Source: Flavisolibacter ginsenosidimutans (GTDB lineage Bacteria; Bacteroidota; Bacteroidia; Chitinophagales; Chitinophagaceae). Taken from it: a stretch of DNA of 64,000 bases. Shown in pieces: positions 35,019-42,479 of the stretch. The stretch's first letter is position 1. Each line of letters opens with the position of its first letter. Location of the stretch: assembly GCF_007970805.1 (NCBI RefSeq), contig NZ_CP042433.1, positions 1,798,001-1,862,000 of the forward strand, in the 5' to 3' direction. A model generated the notes under the pieces. The model had not been told where the DNA came from. It saw only the letters and a list, made by a program, of their open reading frames with translations, and did no database searches. Made by a program: the position numbers and the translations under genes.

Positions 35019-35066
35019 AAATTTTTGCGCTCAAAGCGCTCAGATATTTGAATGGATGCAACCCGG

Positions 35067-35114
35067 TTAGGCGATACCAACCGAAGGTTCCCCATGAATA
35101 ATCTGTAGACTCAT
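35067..35114 (-). CDS. 15-codon ORF with strong Shine-Dalgarno site
   Basis: ATG 35114 to TAA 35067 encodes MSLQIIHGEPSVGIA. A perfect AGGAGG (35120-35125 on the minus strand) sits 5 nt before the ATG, the only clear Shine-Dalgarno site I noticed in the window. A promoter-like pair (TTG, 22 bp, TATCTTTA) lies at 35142-35174, so the transcript would have a leader of about 20 nt, and a strong terminator ends it near 34990. The unit is complete and compact, about 150 nt. It could be a leader peptide, a toxin-like or signalling peptide, or an RNA gene with a chance ORF. I know no match. Confidence 0.45.
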   Translation of the reverse strand: MSLQIIHGEPSVGIA

Positions 35115-35141
35115 GAATACCTCCTTTTCTTTGGTGAGGCA

Positions 35142-35174
35142 TAAAGATAAGAAGCAGCGATAAATTCTGCGCAA
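35142..35174 (-). promoter_or_regulatory. Promoter of the 15-codon ORF
   Basis: Minus-strand TTG (35172-35174), 22-bp spacer, TATCTTTA (35142-35149), close to the Bacteroidota TTG/TAnnTTTG consensus. The same spacing is seen for uvsE, and 21 bp for the heme oxygenase gene. Confidence 0.5.
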
Positions 35175-35203
35175 GGTTTTTACAAAGAAATTGTTAGAGT
35201 GTA

Positions 35204-35276
35204 GATGACGGATAACCGATGATGGATGACAGCAAAACAGATGCCTTCCGTCATCGCCCATCTGTTATCCGTCATC
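35204..35276. repeat. Palindromic spacer after preA
   Basis: GATGACGGATAAC at 35204 pairs with 35264-35276; the stem extends to 18 positions with one mismatch (35204-35221 with 35259-35276). The loop is made of the same GATGACAG-type words. It begins 6 nt past the preA stop codon and may act as its transcript end. Confidence 0.7.
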
Positions 35277-35281
35277 TTTGC

Positions 35282-36550
35282 TTAGTGGTCATTGAGCGGC
35301 ATGCCCAATCGCTGAAACTCTTTCCAGTTCAGGTACTCATCGCCTTTGCGGTGAACCTCCATGGTAATGCAATTGTCAACGGGGCAAACCAATTGGCAAA
35401 GATTGCAGCCAACGCATTCCTCTTCTTTGACCAAATACATATTGTACGGCTTGCCGTAGGTAAGATTGATGGATTGGTGTGAAGTGTCTTCACAAGCAAT
35501 ATAACATAGGCCGCAATGAATGCATTTGTCCTGATTGATCTTGGCAATGTGGTGATAGTTGATGTCGAGGTCTTCCCAATGCGTGATGGTTTCAACCGAC
35601 TTGCCAATGAAATCATTGATGGTGGCAAAGCCTTTTTCATCCATCCAGTTGTTCAGGCCTTCGCACATGTCTTCCACAATGCGGAAACCGTGTTTCATGG
35701 CGGCAGTACAAACTTGAACGTTGCTTGCGCCAAGCAGCATAAATTCAACCGCATCACGCCACGTACTTACACCGCCAATACCCGAGATAGGAACTTTGTT
35801 CGTCACAGGGTCTTGGGCAATAGTGGTAAGCATCTTCAACGCGATGGGCTTTACCGCCGGACCGCAATAGCCGCCAAACACCGATTTACCCGCCACATAA
35901 GGATTTGGAACAAGCGTATCAAGATCGACACCGGTGACGGATTGAATGGTGTTGATTAACGACAGTGCATCGGTGTCTGCTTCGACAACGGCTCGTCCGG
36001 TTGGAACAACAGAGTGAACGTTCGGTGTCAACTTTGTGATAACGGGAATGGTTGCTTTTTCCATCACCCATTCCACCACCATTCTTGCAATCTCCGGATC
36101 TTGACCCACCGCTGCACCCATGCCTCTTTCGGTCATGCCGTGCGGACAACCAAAGTTCAGTTCAAAGCCGTGCGCACCGGTATCTTCTACTTGTGCAATC
36201 AACTCGTGCCAACTTTCTTTTGTGTTGTCGGCCATGAGCGAGGCAATCATCGCACGATCGGGAAAGAGTTTAACACACTCCGCAATTTCTTTCAGGTTGA
36301 TGTGTAGCGGTCGGTCGGAAATAAGCTCAATGTTGTTGAAACCCATCACACGACTGCCGTTGTAATTGACCGCAGAATAGCGTGAAGAAACATTCTTTAC
36401 CTGTGAGCCAAGCGTCTTCCAAACCACGCCGCCCCAGCCGGCTTCAAAGGCACGCAATACGTTGTATTTTTTATCCGTTGGCGGCGCACTGGCCAACCAA
36501 AAAGGATTGGGCGATTTGATTCCGAGAAAGTTTGCAGAAATATCAGCCAT
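35282..36550 (-). CDS. preA: NAD-dependent dihydropyrimidine dehydrogenase, subunit PreA
   Basis: A 422-residue flavin/iron-sulfur subunit that reduces uracil and thymine to dihydropyrimidines. The FMN-binding TIM barrel covers about 1-310 (LGIKSPNPFWLASAPPT; ELNFGCPHGMTERGMGAAVGQ). The C-terminus carries two 4Fe-4S sites, CIHCGLCYIAC and CVGCNLCQLVC. Its partner PreT lies 50 bp upstream in the same direction. The pair supplies the first step of the reductive pathway encoded by this cluster. Confidence 0.95.
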   Translation of the reverse strand: MADISANFLGIKSPNPFWLASAPPTDKKYNVLRAFEAGWGGVVWKTLGSQVKNVSSRYSAVNYNGSRVMGFNNIELISDRPLHINLKEIAECVKLFPDRAMIASLMADNTKESWHELIAQVEDTGAHGFELNFGCPHGMTERGMGAAVGQDPEIARMVVEWVMEKATIPVITKLTPNVHSVVPTGRAVVEADTDALSLINTIQSVTGVDLDTLVPNPYVAGKSVFGGYCGPAVKPIALKMLTTIAQDPVTNKVPISGIGGVSTWRDAVEFMLLGASNVQVCTAAMKHGFRIVEDMCEGLNNWMDEKGFATINDFIGKSVETITHWEDLDINYHHIAKINQDKCIHCGLCYIACEDTSHQSINLTYGKPYNMYLVKEEECVGCNLCQLVCPVDNCITMEVHRKGDEYLNWKEFQRLGMPLNDH

Positions 36551-36600
36551 AAGAAAATTATGAATGATGAGTTATGAATGATGAATGACAAATGAAATGC

Positions 36601-37992
36601 TTACGAAGCCACTATCGTGTGCTCGACGCCGTTGACAGTTTTTGCATCAACCTTGTTCAATTTTAAATAAGAGAGAATCGCCGCAGCACCGTCTTTTCCC
36701 GCCTGCACGGCGTCCACTACTTCTTTGCCGCCGTTCACACAATCACCGCCAGCAAAAACGCCGTCAATATTTGTGTCGTTGTTCTTCACCACAATTTTAC
36801 CGTTGCTGTTTTGCAAATCGGAGCCATCCACCAATTCCTTGAAGGGCATTTGTCCAGCCGCCTTGATGATCATGTCAACCGCCAGAGAAAAGGATTTTCC
36901 CGTATCAACGGGTGATCTTCGCCCCGATGCATCGGGAACGCCAAGTTCCATTTCTCTGCAAACAAGAGCCGATACTTTGCCGTTTGCGCCAATCACTTCT
37001 TTCGGTGCGGCCAACCACTTGATGTTGCAACCGTCAAGTTTTGCTAGATCAAGTTCTACTTGTGTGCAAGGCATTTCATCTTGTGTTCTGCGATAGACAA
37101 TTGTTACTTCGCTTGCTCCTAAACGCTTTGCTTGCGTGGCTGCATCAATCGCCGTCATGCCTAAACCAATCACGGCTACCTTATCGCCAACAGCAATTTG
37201 GTTGAAGGTTTTTGAACGCAGGTTATAAATAAATTCAATCGCATCAACAACACCTTCCAATTCTTCGCCGGGAATTTGTAGTTGCCGGGCAAGACCAACA
37301 CCAATGCCAAGAAAAACCGCATCGTATTGCACTCTCAATTCGGCGAGCGAAAGATCCTTTCCAAGTTCTTTGTTGTATTCGATAGCAATGCCACCGAGCG
37401 AGGTTATAAAATCAACTTCATCCTGACAAAATTCCGGTGTGACTTTATAGGCCGCAATTCCATAGGTCATCAAGCCACCGCCCTTGCTTTCTTTTTCAAA
37501 CACCGTTACATCAATGCCTTCTCTCGACAACACATGCGCACAAGAAAGCCCGGCAGGACCCGCACCAACAATGGCAACTTTCTTTCCGGTTGACGGCTTG
37601 CGTTCGAACAGTTGCCACTTTTCTTTGATGGCTTTATCCGTTGCGTAACGTTGAAGTTTAGCAATGGGAATTGGGTCTTCGTGCATAAGATTGTACACGC
37701 AACTTCCTTCGCACAGCTTTTCTACCGGGCAAACCCTTGAACAACCACCGCCAAATATGTTTGACTGAAAAATGGTATGCGCCGAACCTTTAATGTTTTC
37801 CGTTGTGATTTGCTTGATGAACTTCGGCACATCAATACTTGTTGGACAAGACTTCATACACGGCGCATCGTAACAAAACAAACAGCGGTTTGCTTCCACG
37901 AGCGCCGCTTCTTTTTTATCGAACGGCGGGTGAATGTCGCTGAAGTTTTCTGCGTATTCTTCAGGAGTGAGGCGATTATTTAAGATTGCCAC
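36601..37992 (-). CDS. preT: NAD-dependent dihydropyrimidine dehydrogenase, subunit PreT
   Basis: A 463-residue FAD/NAD subunit related to the glutamate synthase small chain. N-terminal cysteine clusters (CLFCYDAPCMKSCPTSIDVP, and CSRVCPVEKLCEGSC) bind 4Fe-4S centres. An FAD Rossmann motif (VAIVGAGPAGLSCAHVL) and an NAD motif (VAVIGLGMTAIDAA) follow. It passes electrons from NADH to PreA. A palindromic spacer at 38008-38078 separates it from the upstream ureidopropionase gene. Confidence 0.94.
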   Translation of the reverse strand: MAILNNRLTPEEYAENFSDIHPPFDKKEAALVEANRCLFCYDAPCMKSCPTSIDVPKFIKQITTENIKGSAHTIFQSNIFGGGCSRVCPVEKLCEGSCVYNLMHEDPIPIAKLQRYATDKAIKEKWQLFERKPSTGKKVAIVGAGPAGLSCAHVLSREGIDVTVFEKESKGGGLMTYGIAAYKVTPEFCQDEVDFITSLGGIAIEYNKELGKDLSLAELRVQYDAVFLGIGVGLARQLQIPGEELEGVVDAIEFIYNLRSKTFNQIAVGDKVAVIGLGMTAIDAATQAKRLGASEVTIVYRRTQDEMPCTQVELDLAKLDGCNIKWLAAPKEVIGANGKVSALVCREMELGVPDASGRRSPVDTGKSFSLAVDMIIKAAGQMPFKELVDGSDLQNSNGKIVVKNNDTNIDGVFAGGDCVNGGKEVVDAVQAGKDGAAAILSYLKLNKVDAKTVNGVEHTIVAS

Positions 37993-38007
37993 GGGAAATA
38001 ATTAAGA

Positions 38008-38078
38008 GTTATGAATTATGAGTTATGAGTTGGAAGAACGATGAACACCGAAGCAATTCATAATTCATAACTCATAAC
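38008..38078. repeat. Palindromic TTATGA-word spacer
   Basis: Two 24-nt arms (38008-38031 and 38055-38078), built from the word GTTATGA(A/G)TTATGA, are reverse complements apart from three positions that could form G-U pairs in RNA. The same word recurs in other spacers of the pyrimidine cluster. Confidence 0.7.
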
Positions 38079-38088
38079 CCTGAACCAT

Positions 38089-38952
38089 TTAAAGTTCCAC
38101 CAGTTTCCCATACGTCTCCGGTCTTCTATCTCTAAAAAACTGCCAGGTTGCTCTTACTTCTTCAATCATATCCAAATCAAATTCCGCCACCAACAATTCG
38201 TCTTTATCCTCCGATGCCTGCGCAAAAATTTGTCCTCTCGGGTCAACGAAATATGACGAACCGTAAAACTTGCCGAGATTCCAGGGCTTCTCTTCTCCCA
38301 CCCTATTAATGCAACCCATAAAATAGCCATTGGCCGCGGCGTGTGCCGGTTGTTCCAGCTTCCATAAATATTGTGAGAGCCCTGCAACCGTTGCGGATGG
38401 ATTATACACAATCTCTGCTCCGTTTAATCCGAGGACTCTTGCACCATCCGGAAAGTGACGGTCGTAACAGATGTACACACCAACCTTCGCATACTTTGTT
38501 TGAAATACCGGATAACCCAAATTACCCGGCTTGAAAAAAAACTTTTCCCAAAATCCCGACGTATGCGGAATGTGGTTCTTGCGGTACTTGCCCAAATACG
38601 TTCCGTCTGCATCAATCACCGCCGCCGTGTTGTACAAAAAGCCCGCTTGTTCTTTTTCGTAAATCGGCACAATCATCACCATGTTGTACTTCTTTGCGTA
38701 TTCGGCCATGCGTTCGGTGGTCGGTCCGGGCACGGGCTCTGCGGATGCATACCAGGCCTTGTCTTGTCCCGGACAGAAATACGGCGTGTCAAAAATTTCC
38801 TGCAGGCAAAGAATTTGCACGCCCTGCTCTCCCGCTTTTTCAATGAGCGGAATGTGCTTTTGAATCATGGCCTCTTTAATCTCTTCAATCGTTCCCTCGC
38901 CTTCGGTTTTGGGAAGACTCATTTGTATCAAACCTGATTTGATGATGCGCAT
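38089..38952 (-). CDS. Beta-ureidopropionase-like nitrilase-family amidohydrolase
   Basis: A 287-residue carbon-nitrogen hydrolase with the catalytic triad Glu52 (CLQEIFD), Lys125 (YRKNHIPH) and Cys162 (YICYDRHFPD). The close match to N-carbamoyl-beta-alanine amidohydrolase wording and its place between dihydropyrimidinase and preTA suggest that it hydrolyses N-carbamoyl-beta-alanine to beta-alanine, CO2 and ammonia. N-carbamoylputrescine amidase is a related alternative, but the context argues for the pyrimidine role. Confidence 0.9.
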   Translation of the reverse strand: MRIIKSGLIQMSLPKTEGEGTIEEIKEAMIQKHIPLIEKAGEQGVQILCLQEIFDTPYFCPGQDKAWYASAEPVPGPTTERMAEYAKKYNMVMIVPIYEKEQAGFLYNTAAVIDADGTYLGKYRKNHIPHTSGFWEKFFFKPGNLGYPVFQTKYAKVGVYICYDRHFPDGARVLGLNGAEIVYNPSATVAGLSQYLWKLEQPAHAAANGYFMGCINRVGEEKPWNLGKFYGSSYFVDPRGQIFAQASEDKDELLVAEFDLDMIEEVRATWQFFRDRRPETYGKLVEL

Positions 38953-38965
38953 TTTTAATTAAGAG

Positions 38966-38985
38966 TTTAGAATTAAGAGTTATGA
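38966..38985. repeat. Inverted repeat, left arm of four-helix-bundle cassette
   Basis: TTTAGAATTAAGAGTTATGA, exact reverse complement of 39364-39383. It covers the stop codon and last codons of the four-helix-bundle gene. Confidence 0.85.
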
Positions 38986-39353
38986 GTTGTTGACTGTTTC
39001 TTGAAATATCTTTCTTTGGTTGTGATGATAATGCTGCTTAAAATTTTTATTAGAGATGTGCACGAATTACTTAAGGGAGAAAACTGTTCTGGTGTAATAT
39101 ATTCCGAATCTTTTAAAAGACTTACAGTAAGTCGTCTCTCTCGCTTCTTTAATGCAATACTTAATTTATGAACGAAATCTCTTTTCGACTCACTTGAAAC
39201 GGCTTCGTTCACGTTTGCGCCAATCGACGTACCAGGCCTGAGCATTTGCCTTGAAAGCACAAATTCTTTCTTTTCCATACTCAAAAGCTTATACAGTTTT
39301 ACAACCTCAATGGCGAAGAGATACGCTTTCTGATATACGATGCTTTCACTCAT
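38973..39353 (-). CDS. Four-helix-bundle protein of the 23S rRNA IVP (S23) family
   Basis: A 126-residue helical protein with the family hallmark RPGTSIGANVNEA (39-51) and SKRDFVHKLSIALK. These proteins are best known as products of intervening sequences inside 23S rRNA genes; here it stands alone inside the pyrimidine cluster. Residues 69-77 read KKRERRLTV where the family usually has a KEARETxYWL-like stretch. Shifting the frame by one base just there recovers EARETTY, after which the normal frame resumes with SLLKDSEYI. This suggests two compensating indels. Inverted 20-bp repeats enclose the gene. Confidence 0.82.
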   Translation of the reverse strand: MSESIVYQKAYLFAIEVVKLYKLLSMEKKEFVLSRQMLRPGTSIGANVNEAVSSESKRDFVHKLSIALKKRERRLTVSLLKDSEYITPEQFSPLSNSCTSLIKILSSIIITTKERYFKKQSTTHNS

Positions 39354-39363
39354 AACTCATAAT

Positions 39364-39383
39364 TCATAACTCTTAATTCTAAA
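39364..39383. repeat. Inverted repeat, right arm of four-helix-bundle cassette
   Basis: Exact 20-bp reverse complement of 38966-38985. It covers the TAG stop codon of the dihydropyrimidinase gene. Confidence 0.85.
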
Positions 39384-40758
39384 TTATTCCGTTTACTTTA
39401 TTTCGCTTAATAAATTTTCCAAAACCTTTGTCAACACTGCATTTGCCATCGTTGATAGCAACTTTGCCCCGCAACAAAACCGTCTTCACTTTTCCGGAGA
39501 TTTCCCAACCTTCGTAAGCCGAGTAATCCACATTCATGTGATGTGCTTTTGCAGACAAGGTGTGCTTTTCGGCAGGATCAAAAATGACAATGTCTGCATC
39601 GGAACCAACAGCGATGGTTCCTTTTCTCGGAAACATGCCGAAGATTTTTGCAGGATTTGTACAAGCTACTTCCACAAATTTATTCAGCGTAATGCGGCCT
39701 TTGTTCACGCCTTCGCTGTACAGCAATTCCATACGGTTTTCAATCGCCGGATGACCGTTCGGAATTTTTGAAAAATCATCTTTGCCCATCAGCTTTTGCT
39801 CCCACTTAAACGGACAATGGTCTGTTGCAACAACCTTCACCAAGCCTTGATTAATGCCCGCCCACAACGTTTCTTGGTCTTTCTTTTCTCTTAATGGAGG
39901 ACTCATCACCCATTTCGCTCCGTCTTCCCTTTCGTAAAGGGACGCATCGATTACCAGGTATTGAATGCAGGTTTCCACTAACACGTTTTGGTTTCGTCTT
40001 GTTGCGTTGCGAACCGCATTCAACGCACCTTCACAAGTTAGATGAACAATGTAACCGGGGCAGCCGGTGTAATTTGCCAGATCAGCAAAACGTTCCGAAG
40101 CTTCGGCTTCGGTGACTTCGGGCTGCGATAAATAATGGTAAAGCGGCGACAACTTTCCTTCGGCTCGATGCTTTGCAATTAAGTAATCAATCATGTCGCC
40201 ATTGGTGGCGTGAACCGTCACCAAACCGCCTTGCTTTTTCACTTCTTCCATCAAGCCCACCATCTGCCGGTCGTCTATCATCAACGCACCTTTGTAGGCC
40301 ATAAACGTTTTAAACGACGTGATGCCTTCCTCTTCTACAAAATGTTTGATTTCTTTTCTAGTGTCTTCGTTGAAGTCCGTTACGGCCATGTGAAAGCTGT
40401 AATCGCCTACGCAATTATTATCCGAACGTGAACGCCATTCTTTCAACGCATCGGCCAATGAAGCTCCTTGCTTTTGCAAAATGAAATCAATCACCATAGT
40501 TGTGCCGCCAAATAGCGCTGCTCTCGTTCCGGTTTCATAACTATCGCTGGAAAATGTGCCCATGAAAGGCATATCCAAATGCACATGCGGATCAATGCCA
40601 CCGGGAAAAACAAGCTTGCCCGACGCATCAATTATTTCATCGGCTTGCATCGGCAAATCCTTTCCAATCGCTTTCACCGTTTCGCCTTCAATAAAAATAT
40701 CAGCGATGCTATCCGAATCGGCCGTAACGACTCTTCCGTTCTTAATGAGTATGGACAT
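39379..40758 (-). CDS. hydA: Dihydropyrimidinase (D-hydantoinase)
   Basis: A 459-residue cyclic amidohydrolase that opens dihydrouracil or dihydrothymine to the N-carbamoyl-beta-amino acid. Metal ligands are seen as GIDPHVHLD (His58, His60), the carboxylated lysine region TFMAYKG (Lys156), HATNG, HLTCEGA and VATDHCPF. The start ATG 40758 overlaps the permease stop (TGATG), so the two are translationally coupled. The 3' end runs into the inverted repeat of the neighbouring cassette. Confidence 0.95.
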   Translation of the reverse strand: MSILIKNGRVVTADSDSIADIFIEGETVKAIGKDLPMQADEIIDASGKLVFPGGIDPHVHLDMPFMGTFSSDSYETGTRAALFGGTTMVIDFILQKQGASLADALKEWRSRSDNNCVGDYSFHMAVTDFNEDTRKEIKHFVEEEGITSFKTFMAYKGALMIDDRQMVGLMEEVKKQGGLVTVHATNGDMIDYLIAKHRAEGKLSPLYHYLSQPEVTEAEASERFADLANYTGCPGYIVHLTCEGALNAVRNATRRNQNVLVETCIQYLVIDASLYEREDGAKWVMSPPLREKKDQETLWAGINQGLVKVVATDHCPFKWEQKLMGKDDFSKIPNGHPAIENRMELLYSEGVNKGRITLNKFVEVACTNPAKIFGMFPRKGTIAVGSDADIVIFDPAEKHTLSAKAHHMNVDYSAYEGWEISGKVKTVLLRGKVAINDGKCSVDKGFGKFIKRNKVNGII

Positions 40759-42266
40759 CAAAGATTGTTTTGAACGTTTAATGTTGATTGCGGTATCGTT
40801 GTGACACCGCCTTCTGCGTTTTCAGTCACCGTTTGCGCAACCGGTTTTGCTAGCAATAAATACACGATTCCCGATACAAAAAACCCAACGAACCACGCAT
40901 AATTGTAAAGCCCCGAAATCCATTCGGGAAAGACCGTTGTAGAAACGGCGCCGATCTGTAAAAGAAAACCCGGAAGGTTAGGCAACACACCCAACATCAA
41001 CGCAATTATTGCCGCACGATTGTACCCGTTTCCGTAACCATAAATTCCTTCGTGACGATAAAGATCTTTGGCAACAAGCGTTTGCTTGCGAACAAAATAA
41101 TAATCGGCGATGAGGATGCCACCGATTGGACCCAGCAAACTTGAATACGCAATCAGCCAGGTAAAAATATAGCCGTGCGGATCGGCCATTAGTTTCCAGG
41201 GAAAAATTAAAACGCCGATGATGCCGGTGATGTAACCGCCTGTTCTGAAATTAATTTTCTTCGGCGCAAGGTTTGAGAAATCGTTGGCCGGACTAACAAT
41301 ATTCGCTGCAATGTTTGTTGCAAGTGTTGAAATGATAATGCCGATCATGGCGAAACTTACCATGAATTTATTTTCGAACTTGCCCGCTAACTGAACCGGG
41401 TCCCACTCGGGGTTTCCGTAAATCATGGCCGATGCCGACGTGACTACAACACCAACAAATGCAAACAACGTCATCGAAGGTGGCAGACCGATTGCCTGTC
41501 CTTTTATTTGATCTTTTTGTGATTTTGCGTAGCGTGTAAAGTCAGGAATATTCAGCGATAGTGTAGCCCAAAAACCTACAACGGCAGTCAACGCAGGAAA
41601 GAAAAAATGCAGGAAAGATGACGAGTCTCCAAACTTTGAAGGTGCAGATAAAATTGGTCCCAATCCTTTTGCGGCTGTGATAGCCCAAAAGAACAAAGCC
41701 AGTGCCGCCAGCGGTAAGAAAACGGCTTTGAACTGAAGCAACTTTCGGATGCTTTCTACGCCTTTGTAAACAACGAACATATTCAACAACCAGAAAGCGA
41801 GAAAGCACAAAAACGGAACAGCCTGCGGAAACAAGGAAGTGACATTTATCGCTTCCAAAGAAGGATTCCACGCACGTATTAAATTGTAAAGCGATGCACC
41901 GCCAATCCATGTTTGAATACCAAACCATCCACACGCAACAATCGCCCTTAACATAGCCGGAATGTTTGCGCCCTTTGTTCCGAAACTCGCTCTTGCAAAC
42001 ACCGGAAACGGAATGCCGTACTTGGCGCCGGCGTGACCGTTTAAAATCATGGGTACCAAAACAACGGCGTTGCCCACAAAGATGGTGAGTATCGCCTGCC
42101 ACCAACTCATGCCCTGGTTGATCATCGAACTTGCCATCGTGTACGTTGGAATGCACAAGCTCATGCTGATCCACAGCGCCGCATAATTCCACGTACCCCA
42201 GGTGCGTTTCTCCTTTGGAACAACCGCAAGGTCTTCGTTGTAAAGAGAGGAATTGTTTTCAGCCAT
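40758..42266 (-). CDS. NCS1-family nucleobase:cation symporter
   Basis: A 502-residue membrane protein with about 12 hydrophobic helices and the NCS1 wording TWGTWNYAALWISMSLCIPTY at the N-terminus, GIPFPVFARASFG and FGIQTWIGG. Family members take up uracil, allantoin, hydantoin or cytosine with Na+ or H+. The neighbours point to uracil/thymine or dihydropyrimidine uptake. The start at 42266 (MAENNSS) is preferred; the longer frame to 42335 is translated repeat sequence (it reads PSHREG). Confidence 0.92.
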   Translation of the reverse strand: MAENNSSLYNEDLAVVPKEKRTWGTWNYAALWISMSLCIPTYTMASSMINQGMSWWQAILTIFVGNAVVLVPMILNGHAGAKYGIPFPVFARASFGTKGANIPAMLRAIVACGWFGIQTWIGGASLYNLIRAWNPSLEAINVTSLFPQAVPFLCFLAFWLLNMFVVYKGVESIRKLLQFKAVFLPLAALALFFWAITAAKGLGPILSAPSKFGDSSSFLHFFFPALTAVVGFWATLSLNIPDFTRYAKSQKDQIKGQAIGLPPSMTLFAFVGVVVTSASAMIYGNPEWDPVQLAGKFENKFMVSFAMIGIIISTLATNIAANIVSPANDFSNLAPKKINFRTGGYITGIIGVLIFPWKLMADPHGYIFTWLIAYSSLLGPIGGILIADYYFVRKQTLVAKDLYRHEGIYGYGNGYNRAAIIALMLGVLPNLPGFLLQIGAVSTTVFPEWISGLYNYAWFVGFFVSGIVYLLLAKPVAQTVTENAEGGVTTIPQSTLNVQNNL

Positions 42267-42285
42267 GCAGGAGAAAATTATGAGT

Positions 42286-42479
42286 GGCCCATCCCGACCT
42301 TCCCGGTGGGAAGGCCATCCGCCGCACTGAGCCAACTTTGCGGCGTTTCGTTATTGTTTTGAAATTTTTCTCAAAGCATTGCTTCATTTTTTACTTTGAG
42401 AACTCTTCATCCCCTTCCCACCGGGAAGGGGCTTTAGCACCATCGGACCGCTTTGAGAAAAGATTATAGGGGTTGGGCC
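42286..42479 (+). repeat. Two-hairpin repeat element M, copy 1
   Basis: A 194-bp unit starting GGCCCATCCCGACC. It has a hairpin at 42298-42314 (CCTTCCC/GGGAAGG), a T/A-rich middle with TTTGAGA, a second hairpin at 42411-42431 (CCCCTTCCC/GGGAAGGGG) and an end GGTTGGGCC. The two hairpins are reverse complements of each other. Copy 2 is at 61385-61572 in the same orientation. The right end encodes the last codons and stop of the aminotransferase gene. Confidence 0.88.

Noticed and set aside
35115..35261. 64-residue protein ending with the 15-codon ORF
   Set aside because: Its upstream part crosses a palindromic spacer and the promoter; the AGGAGG site and spacing favour initiation at 35114.
35204..38078. 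A CRISPR array, suggested by repeated short words in spacers
   Set aside because: The repeats are not of equal length or spacing, there are no unique spacers between them, and no cas gene is present.
38973..39353. Presence of a split 23S rRNA gene around the IVP-type gene
   Set aside because: Flanking sequence is protein-coding (dihydropyrimidinase and ureidopropionase); no rRNA sequence is in the window.
42267..42335. Longer N-terminus of the NCS1 permease and a PSHREG-containing peptide
   Set aside because: It is translated repeat element M; the same peptide-like reading appears at the other copy near 61.5 kb.
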